Both the position numbers and the translations under genes were made by a program. From assembly GCF_900115095.1 (NCBI RefSeq), contig NZ_FOVH01000004.1, forward strand, positions 352,127 through 416,126: a DNA stretch of 64,000 nt, in the 5' to 3' direction. Below are positions 57,817 to 64,000 of this stretch, in pieces. The notes under the pieces are model-generated. The model was not told where the DNA came from. It saw only the letters and a list, made by a program, of their open reading frames with translations, and searched no databases. The stretch is from Actinomadura madurae. GTDB lineage: Bacteria > Actinomycetota > Actinomycetes > Streptosporangiales > Streptosporangiaceae. The stretch's first letter is position 1. Each line of letters starts with the position of its first letter.

Positions 57817-60800
57817 ATGGCGCGCGAGCACGCCGCTGACGGCGTCCTGTTGCCTTCTCCTGAGCCGCTGACACTGACCGTGAGCCTCGACGATGGCCAG
57901 AAGCATTGGCAGGCTCGGCTCACCGACGTCTCCGGCAGGGTGCTCTCGGAACACCGAGGAGAACCGGACACCACGGCGGAGCAGTACGAAGCGCTCTCCG
58001 ACCTGCCCGGCTACATTCGCGATCACTCCGCACCGGACGTCCGGTCCGCTCGAGAGCGGGAGATTTCGCTCTCGGCCGGAACATGGCTGGCCACGCGGAT
58101 GCTGGGCGGCACGGCACGCACGATGGCCGCCCGTGCACCCTGCACGGTGCTGGTCGAGGCCACGGGCGACCACGCCGCCCGCTGGCCATGGGAACTCGCC
58201 GTGGTGGACGGCAGGACCCTGGCCGAACACGGCGCGGTGTTCGTGACCGCGGCCGACACGACCAGGATGCGGGAAACGCCCTCCGCGGAACGGCCCCTCC
58301 GGATGCTCGCCGTGTTCAGCATGCCGGACGGTACCGCCGCGCTCGACCTGCGCCGGGAGCGTCAGGAACTGACCGCCCTCACACGGCGGCTCGCCGAGCG
58401 TCACAGCCGGTCCGTCCACCTGCGCATCCTCCAGTACGGAGTGACGCGTGAAGCGCTGGCGACGGCCATGGCCGACGAGGAGGGCTGGGACGTCGTCCAT
58501 CTCGCCGGCCACGGCAGGCGATCCACCTTCACGCTGGAGACGGCCGACGGCGAGCGCGACCGGGTCGACGTGCTGGACATGCTCTCCCTTCTCACCGGAC
58601 CGCCTCGCGCGGGGGCGACGCGGCGGGCGCGCCTGGTGACGGTGAGCGCCTGCGAGTCGTTCGGGCTCGCCCCCGAGCTGACCCGGAACCTGCATACGGC
58701 CGTGCTGGCGATGCGCTTCCCGGTGGCCGACGATCTGGCGATCTCGCTCTTGGCCGACCTGTACGAGTACCTGCTCGGCACCGGGCTCGCCCTCCCCGCG
58801 GCGCTGGCGTCCGCCCGCCGCCGCGCCGAGGGCCGCTCACCGCTGGCCTGGGCCGCACCGACACTGTTCGGGCCGTCCGCGGCCACGCTGCGGCTCCCGG
58901 CGCCGTCCAGCGGAGCCGCGCCCTCACCGCCTGCCCTCGGGGTCCTGCCCGATCCACCGCAGCGGTTCGTCGGACGGGTACGGACCATGGCGCGCTGCCG
59001 GCGCGCGCTCGCCTCCGGCGGCGCGGCGGCGCTCATCCTGCACGGTCTGCCGGGCATGGGCAAGACCAGCCTTGCGCTGGAACTGGCCGACCTCGAAAGG
59101 ACCGACTTCGGCGATGTGCTGTGGTGCGAAGTGCCCGACGACGAGATCGGCCGTGACCACGCACTCACCGACCTCACCGAGATGCTGCGGTCCGGCCTGC
59201 CGGACGTCGATCTGACCGGCGTCCTGGAAGCCTCCGATGGGCGGAGCGACCGGCTGCCCGCGCTCACCTCCGCCATGGCGGCGGCGCGGGTGCTGGTCGT
59301 GGTGGACGGCGTCGAAGCCCTCCTCACCGGGTCCGGGCACTGGCGCGACTCCCGCTGGGCCGCCCTGCTGACCGCCCTGGCCGATCATGAGGGCCGGGGC
59401 CGGGTCGTCATGACGTCCCGTACGCTGCCCGAGTCCCCGCCACCGGGAACGACCGTCGAGTTCCTGGGCCCCCTGTCGGAGCAGGAAGCGGTCCTCCTTG
59501 CCCGGGAACTGCCCCTGCTCGGCGCACTGCTGGATGGCGAGCACCCTGGTGTGCCCGCCGACCAGGCCCGCGACCTGGGCAGGCGGACGCTCGCATTGGC
59601 CGACGGCCACCCCAAACTGCTGGAACTGGCCGACGGCCAGGCCGCCGATCCTGAACGCCTGACGCGGCTGCTGGGTCCCCCTCGCCCCCGCCGGGACGCC
59701 GCGGGCGAGGCCGATCTGCTCACCGACTGGACCACGACGGCCGTCCGTGGCCTGGACGCGCCGGCACGCATGCTGTTCTCGGTGCTCTGCCACCTCCACC
59801 CTGGCGACCGTGTCCCGGCGGTGGCGTCCACGATCTGGCGTGCGGTAACCAGGGAGACCGCGGACTTCGACGCCTGCCTGGCCCGCCTCGTGGCCACCGC
59901 GCTCACCGCGTTCGATGAGGCGACCGGCGCGCTGCGGCTGCATCCCCTCGTCGCCTCCACGGGTGGATCGCTGACGGACGAGCCCGCACGCGCGGCCATC
60001 GTCGAAGCGGCCGCGACCTACTGGGTCGCCGAGATCGAGGCCGCCGCCGATGCCGAACGCGCGGGCGGCCCCGCGTCGGACGTCAACCGTGCGGCGCTCG
60101 CGGGGGCGCCGTACCTGCTCGAAGGCGGCAAGGTCAAAACGGCTTCGGATGCCCTCGACCTCGTGCTCCGCCGCGAACGTTCCCGTCATGGTCTGTCTGC
60201 GCTGGTACCGCTGCTCGCCCGCCTGATCCAGATGGCCGCCGGCACCGAGGAGGAACTGCCGGCAAAGCGCCTGCTCGCCAACGTGCTCCTGCTGTTGGGC
60301 GACTCTTCCGCCGAGGCGATCACACAGGGGCTCCGGAAGGAGGCACTGGCCCGGGGGGACCTGGACATGGCCGCGGTCCTGATCTCCGACCTGATCATCG
60401 CGGCCAGGAACGCCGGAAGGCTGGTGCAGGCCCTGGACCTCGCCGAGGAACAGATCGCGCTGGGCGAGCGCGCGGGATCCGGCCCATGGACCCGGCTGCT
60501 GCACGACGACCAGCGGCTCGAACTCCTCATCGCGACCGGCCAGGCGGCGCGGATCACCGACGAGCTGGCGGCGCATCGCGACCGGCTGGACGACCTGGTC
60601 GAGCGAGACGAACCGGCCGGTGGCAACGAGAGCGTGCGGCCGTTCTGGGTGCGCGAACTGGTCCTCGGCACCTGCCGCTCGGCGGCGTCGGCGACCCGCG
60701 ACTGGGCCGCGTCCGCGCGGCTCGCCCAGGAGATCATGGAGTTGAAGGTACGGCGTGGAGCCGGGCCGCGGGAGGTCTCCCGGGCCCGGTTCAACATCTG

Positions 60801-61860
60801 CGGTCCGCTGGAGAAGCTCGGACGCCTCGACGAGGCCAGGCGGCACCTGTCGACCTGCCGCACGGTGTTCGAGCAGGAGAACGATCTCGATGGGATCGCC
60901 GCATCGCTGTCGGCGCTCGCCCGGATCGAGGACGCGCGCGGCCGTCCGGGTGCGGCGGTCAGGGCGGCGCGGGACGCGGTGCGCTACGCCTACAAGCACG
61001 GAGACCTCGCCCTGATCGTCAGCACCCACACCAATCTCGGGTACCGCCTGGCCGCCCAGGCACGGACGGACGAACAGATGGCCGATGCCGCCGCGCACCA
61101 CCTTGCCGCGGCCTTGCTCGGTACGCTCGCCGGGCACACCCGTGGCGACGAGGCCTTGGACGCGCTTGCCGACGACCTCCTCACGCAGGTGACGGAGGAT
61201 GGACGGCTCAACGAGGCGGGGAAGTCCTGGCCTGGGACGACCGAGGACCTGACCTTGGCGATCGGCACCGACCTCCACGTCCCCTTGGCCACACTGGGCG
61301 CCTCATACGACGACGCGACGCTGCAAGACCTGTTCCGCCGCGCGACCCGGCTCGCAGAGGAACGCCTCCACATAGAGCTGGCCACATGGGATCCTGTGCT
61401 GGCGGCACTGGCGATGGGTGAGGCGACCGCGGCATTGCAGACGATGGCCGCGTCCCCTGGCCGAGCCCGGTTGGCGGAGGCGCTGGAAGCGTTGCCCAGC
61501 CGGCCCGGCGGCGAACCACCCGAGGACCTCGACGAGATCAGTACGGCGGTGTTCCGTCGTGCGGCAGCGGTCGTGGCGGGGCGGGTCAGGCTGGCGCCGG
61601 ACCTCCATCTGGCCGTCCCCTTGGTCGATCTGCTTGGAGAGTGTGTTGCCGCCACCTATGACGACGATGATCGTCCGAACATCGTGCTGGCGAACCTGGA
61701 GGGCTTGCGAGAAGACCCGGAGTTCGTCCCGTTGGCAGACGCGCTAGAAGCGATCATCGACGGCGCGAGAGATGCCGACCGCCTCACTCAAGGGCTTCAC
61801 CCGGATGATGCCGCCGCCATCCGGGCCGTCCTGCCCCACGTCGGCCCTCCAGAGGAATAG
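57817..61860 (+). CDS. STAND NTPase: CHAT protease + NB-ARC + helical repeats
   Basis: 1347 residues. N-terminal CHAT (caspase-like) domain: WDVVHLAGHGRRSTF with His232 and LVTVSACESFG with Cys279 form the catalytic dyad; also the FPVADDLAISLLADLYEYLL and AAPTLFGPSAA segments at the domain end. NB-ARC: FVGRVRTMARC, Walker A LHGLPGMGKTSLALELAD (Lys416), Walker B RVLVVVDGVEALL (Asp497), VVMTSRTLPES, and LHPLVAS in the winged-helix region. From about residue 740 to the end there are helical repeats, some TPR-like (LGRLDEARRHLSTCRTVFEQ). Predicted ATP-gated protease that cuts a host or partner protein on activation, as in CHAT effectors of known bacterial immune systems. Starts seven bases after a TAGCAT box, without a ribosome site. 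Confidence 0.88.
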   Translation: MAREHAADGVLLPSPEPLTLTVSLDDGQKHWQARLTDVSGRVLSEHRGEPDTTAEQYEALSDLPGYIRDHSAPDVRSAREREISLSAGTWLATRMLGGTARTMAARAPCTVLVEATGDHAARWPWELAVVDGRTLAEHGAVFVTAADTTRMRETPSAERPLRMLAVFSMPDGTAALDLRRERQELTALTRRLAERHSRSVHLRILQYGVTREALATAMADEEGWDVVHLAGHGRRSTFTLETADGERDRVDVLDMLSLLTGPPRAGATRRARLVTVSACESFGLAPELTRNLHTAVLAMRFPVADDLAISLLADLYEYLLGTGLALPAALASARRRAEGRSPLAWAAPTLFGPSAATLRLPAPSSGAAPSPPALGVLPDPPQRFVGRVRTMARCRRALASGGAAALILHGLPGMGKTSLALELADLERTDFGDVLWCEVPDDEIGRDHALTDLTEMLRSGLPDVDLTGVLEASDGRSDRLPALTSAMAAARVLVVVDGVEALLTGSGHWRDSRWAALLTALADHEGRGRVVMTSRTLPESPPPGTTVEFLGPLSEQEAVLLARELPLLGALLDGEHPGVPADQARDLGRRTLALADGHPKLLELADGQAADPERLTRLLGPPRPRRDAAGEADLLTDWTTTAVRGLDAPARMLFSVLCHLHPGDRVPAVASTIWRAVTRETADFDACLARLVATALTAFDEATGALRLHPLVASTGGSLTDEPARAAIVEAAATYWVAEIEAAADAERAGGPASDVNRAALAGAPYLLEGGKVKTASDALDLVLRRERSRHGLSALVPLLARLIQMAAGTEEELPAKRLLANVLLLLGDSSAEAITQGLRKEALARGDLDMAAVLISDLIIAARNAGRLVQALDLAEEQIALGERAGSGPWTRLLHDDQRLELLIATGQAARITDELAAHRDRLDDLVERDEPAGGNESVRPFWVRELVLGTCRSAASATRDWAASARLAQEIMELKVRRGAGPREVSRARFNICGPLEKLGRLDEARRHLSTCRTVFEQENDLDGIAASLSALARIEDARGRPGAAVRAARDAVRYAYKHGDLALIVSTHTNLGYRLAAQARTDEQMADAAAHHLAAALLGTLAGHTRGDEALDALADDLLTQVTEDGRLNEAGKSWPGTTEDLTLAIGTDLHVPLATLGASYDDATLQDLFRRATRLAEERLHIELATWDPVLAALAMGEATAALQTMAASPGRARLAEALEALPSRPGGEPPEDLDEISTAVFRRAAAVVAGRVRLAPDLHLAVPLVDLLGECVAATYDDDDRPNIVLANLEGLREDPEFVPLADALEAIIDGARDADRLTQGLHPDDAAAIRAVLPHVGPPEE

Positions 61861-61871
61861 GACCGGGCGGG

Positions 61872-61886
61872 GGTTGACGATCAACC
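61872..61886 (+). repeat. Palindrome just ahead of the third STAND gene's ribosome site
   Basis: GGTTGA CGA TCAACC, a perfect 6-bp inverted repeat, ends three bases before GAGGAG of the gene starting at 61899. It could act as an operator or as a hairpin limiting translation. Confidence 0.5.
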
Positions 61887-61898
61887 GCGAGGAGACCC

Positions 61899-64000
61899 AT
61901 GGACCTGGAAGCGGAGACCGTGCCCCCGCCCGCCGCGCATTACAGCGTCGTGGTGGTCGATGTTGAAGGCTTCAGCGACGAAAAACGCACCAACACGCAC
62001 CAGGTCACGATCCGCAAGCGGATGTACGAGGCGCTCAAGCGCGCCTTCGCGTCGGCCGGGCTCGCTTGGCAGGAGTGTGTCGTCGAGGACCGCGGTGACG
62101 GCGCAATGGTCCTGGTGCCGGCTCACGTGCCCAAGAAGCTCCTGGCGTGCGAACTGCCCGCGGCGCTGGCCGCTGAGATCGGACGGCACACTGCGGCCGG
62201 TGCGGCTCCGACCGCCTTCCGGATGCGTATGGCGCTGCACGCGGGTGAGGTGCATTCAGATGATCGTGGCGTGGCAGGCACAGCCGTCATCCTGCCGTTC
62301 CGGCTGATCGACGCGGCCGAGCTGAAGGAATCGCTGCGTTCGTCGAGGGCGGTTCTGGCCCTCGTCGTGTCCGACTGGTTCTTCCACGAAGTGGTGAAGC
62401 ACTATGCCGAGGCCGAACCCCTCCTCTTCCGGACGGTGCGGATCTCGGTGAAGAACGTTAAGGCCGATGCCTGGATTCGCCTCCTGGGTGGTGCCGGGGC
62501 AGAGCCCCGCGACACCCCGGCCGAACCGGCTCCCGAATGGCCGCCACCCCTATCGGCCTCCCATTTACCCAGGCCTGAGCTGCGTCAGCTTCCGCTGCTC
62601 GCTTCCGGCTTCACCGGGCGTTCCGAACAGCTGGCATGGCTGGACAGGGCGCTCACCACCGCGACCGAACGCCAGGAGGCGTCCGTGGCCGTCGTCCACG
62701 GCATGCCCGGCGTCGGCAAGACCACTCTCGCCGTCCAGTGGGCGCATCGTGCGGCCGAACACTTCCCCGACGGGCAGCTCTACATCGATCTGCACGGCCA
62801 CTCGCCCAAGGCGACGCTGAGTCCCGGCGCCGCGCTCGGCCGGCTCCTGCGCAGCCTCGGGATCCCAGATCAACAGATTCCCCTGGAGGAAGAGGAGCGT
62901 GCCACGCTGTACCGGACGACGGTGGCCCGCCGGAGACTGCTGCTCCTGCTGGACAACGCGGCATCGACGGAACAGGTCCGCCCGCTGCTCCCGGGCACGT
63001 CCGAGTCCTTCGTACTGATCACCAGCAGGGCACGGCTCGGAGGGCTCGCCGCCCGGGACGGCGCGAGGCTCCTCGATCTCGAGGTGATGCCGACGGCGGA
63101 GGCGACGACGCTGGTCCGGGAGACGCTACGGGCGGCCTGCCGGAACTCAACACCCGGCCAGTTGGACAGTATCGCCCGGCTCTGCGGACGGCTGCCGCTC
63201 GCCCTCCGGATCGCCGTGGAGTTCATCGCCGCGCGGGACAAGGCGCCCCTCGAAGAACTCGTGGACGAGCTTGCCGACGAGCGACACCGGCTGGAGCTTC
63301 TCTCCACCGGCGATGACGAGACCACCGCCGTGCAGGCCGCCTTCTCCTGGTCGTATCGCGCGCTGCCCGCGGACGCGGCCCGAGTGTTCACGCTGATGGG
63401 CCTGCATCCCGGCCCGGATATGGATTCCGCCGCGGTGGCCGCCCTCACGGGCCTGACCATCGCGCGTGCGCGCCGCTGCCTGAGCACGCTGGTGCGGCTC
63501 CACCTGGTCGAAGAGACCGAAGGCAGGCGGTATCGGATGCATGACCTGCTGGGTCTCTACGCCGCCGGTTTGGCCGCCGAGCTGCCGTCCGGGAAGAGCG
63601 ACGAGGCGGTGACGCGCCTGCTGGGATGGTATCTGTGCGTGCTCACGGCCGCCGACCGGGCCAAGGCACCCCGTGGTTTCGGCGGTGCCCTCCCCGTCCC
63701 CGTCGTGCAGCCGCAGATCGACTTCGCCTCCCACGACGCGGCACTGACCTGGTACGGATCCGAGCACGCCAACCTCATCGCGCTGCTCACGCTGGCAGGC
63801 CGGACCGGCCGTGACGAGATGGCCTCGCGGCTGCCGGTGGCGATGGCCGGGTTCTTCCTGCTCCGCAAGCCGTGGAACGACTGGATCTCCTCGCATGAGA
63901 TCGGCCTTGCGGGAGCACTGCGGTCCGGGGACCGGCACGGGGAGGCATGGCTGCGCTGCCATCTCGCACTCGCCGAACGCGAGTTGCGACGCTCGGCGCC
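61899..64000 (+). CDS. STAND NTPase: class III nucleotidyl-cyclase-like domain + NB-ARC (partial)
   Basis: ATG 61899 with GAGGAG upstream; 700 codons are seen and the gene runs off the window. Residues 1-190 resemble a class III cyclase: VVVVDVEGFSD (metal Asp21), VVEDRGDGAMVLV (metal Asp67) and FRMRMALHAGEVHSDDRGVA followed by GTAVILPFRLID. The last segment normally has Asn-x3-Arg for transition-state binding; here Ile131 replaces Asn while Arg135 remains, so activity may be lost or changed. NB-ARC: GFTGRSEQLAWLD, Walker A VVHGMPGVGKTT (Lys274), Walker B RLLLLLDNAAS, FVLITSRARLGGL, CGRLPLALRIAVEFI and YRMHDLLGLYAAGLA. TPR-like helices begin before the window edge. Predicted signalling STAND protein; 38 bases after the CHAT gene, likely one operon. 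Confidence 0.85.
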   Translation, partial: MDLEAETVPPPAAHYSVVVVDVEGFSDEKRTNTHQVTIRKRMYEALKRAFASAGLAWQECVVEDRGDGAMVLVPAHVPKKLLACELPAALAAEIGRHTAAGAAPTAFRMRMALHAGEVHSDDRGVAGTAVILPFRLIDAAELKESLRSSRAVLALVVSDWFFHEVVKHYAEAEPLLFRTVRISVKNVKADAWIRLLGGAGAEPRDTPAEPAPEWPPPLSASHLPRPELRQLPLLASGFTGRSEQLAWLDRALTTATERQEASVAVVHGMPGVGKTTLAVQWAHRAAEHFPDGQLYIDLHGHSPKATLSPGAALGRLLRSLGIPDQQIPLEEEERATLYRTTVARRRLLLLLDNAASTEQVRPLLPGTSESFVLITSRARLGGLAARDGARLLDLEVMPTAEATTLVRETLRAACRNSTPGQLDSIARLCGRLPLALRIAVEFIAARDKAPLEELVDELADERHRLELLSTGDDETTAVQAAFSWSYRALPADAARVFTLMGLHPGPDMDSAAVAALTGLTIARARRCLSTLVRLHLVEETEGRRYRMHDLLGLYAAGLAAELPSGKSDEAVTRLLGWYLCVLTAADRAKAPRGFGGALPVPVVQPQIDFASHDAALTWYGSEHANLIALLTLAGRTGRDEMASRLPVAMAGFFLLRKPWNDWISSHEIGLAGALRSGDRHGEAWLRCHLALAERELRRSA

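Noticed and set aside
1..64000. CRISPR arrays, tRNA/rRNA genes, intact transposases or integrases
   Set aside because: No regularly spaced repeats, no tRNA or rRNA signatures and no transposase-like open frames were found by reading.

Overview
The window is high-GC DNA with an actinomycete gene style: GTG/ATG starts behind GGAGG-like ribosome sites, frequent 4-nt ATGA/GTGA overlaps, three large LAL-type LuxR regulators, DUF5709, DUF6510, MMPL, HxlR and IclR genes, and several STAND NTPases. Gene content suggests a Streptosporangiales/Streptomyces-like soil actinomycete, but the sequence alone does not fix the genus. No rRNA, tRNA, CRISPR array or intact insertion sequence was seen.

Layout. 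0-2 kb: C-terminal part of a LAL/LuxR regulator that starts outside the window. 2-5.6 kb: small leftward genes (ScoMcrA-like head domain, DUF5709, a frameshifted lactonase, a coiled-coil protein, a sigma region 2-like piece, an NhaA fragment). 5.6-9 kb: leftward redox operon (SDR, alpha/beta hydrolase, sulfite-oxidase-like protein, FAD/NAD reductase, DUF6510). 9.2-11.4 kb: flavoprotein disulfide-reductase relative and a Dps protein, rightward. 11.7-19 kb: a NarL-type two-component pair placed around an MMPL transporter, then DUF6220 and a membrane-anchored multicopper oxidase. 19-19.8 kb: gene remnants, including part of a DUF2397 (type II Wadjet JetA-like) gene. 19.8-30 kb: leftward PaoABC-like molybdenum aldehyde oxidoreductase, two hydrolases, an MFS exporter, a YCII protein and a LAL regulator.

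30-39 kb is a rightward catabolic cluster (aldehyde dehydrogenase, RedY-like barrel, FAD oxidoreductase, IlvD/Edd dehydratase, IclR regulator, APC permease, U32-like protein). It carries matching IclR-type operator candidates upstream of its first gene and upstream of the permease, and ends at a strong terminator. 39-45 kb holds an RNase Z-like hydrolase, DUF4132, a divergent RidA/HxlR pair with a palindromic operator, and a CoA-transferase. 45.6-48.4 kb is the third LAL regulator, convergent with a tightly overlapped operon (metallo-beta-lactamase fold, carboxylesterase, FAD oxidoreductase, second IlvD/Edd dehydratase) read leftward from 53.98 kb.

54-64 kb is the most striking part: three consecutive rightward STAND/NB-ARC NTPases, each with a different N-terminal candidate effector (phosphotransferase/kinase-like, CHAT protease, class III nucleotidyl-cyclase-like), plus one small protein gene between the first two. 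This looks like an NLR-like conflict or signalling island; the third gene runs off the window.
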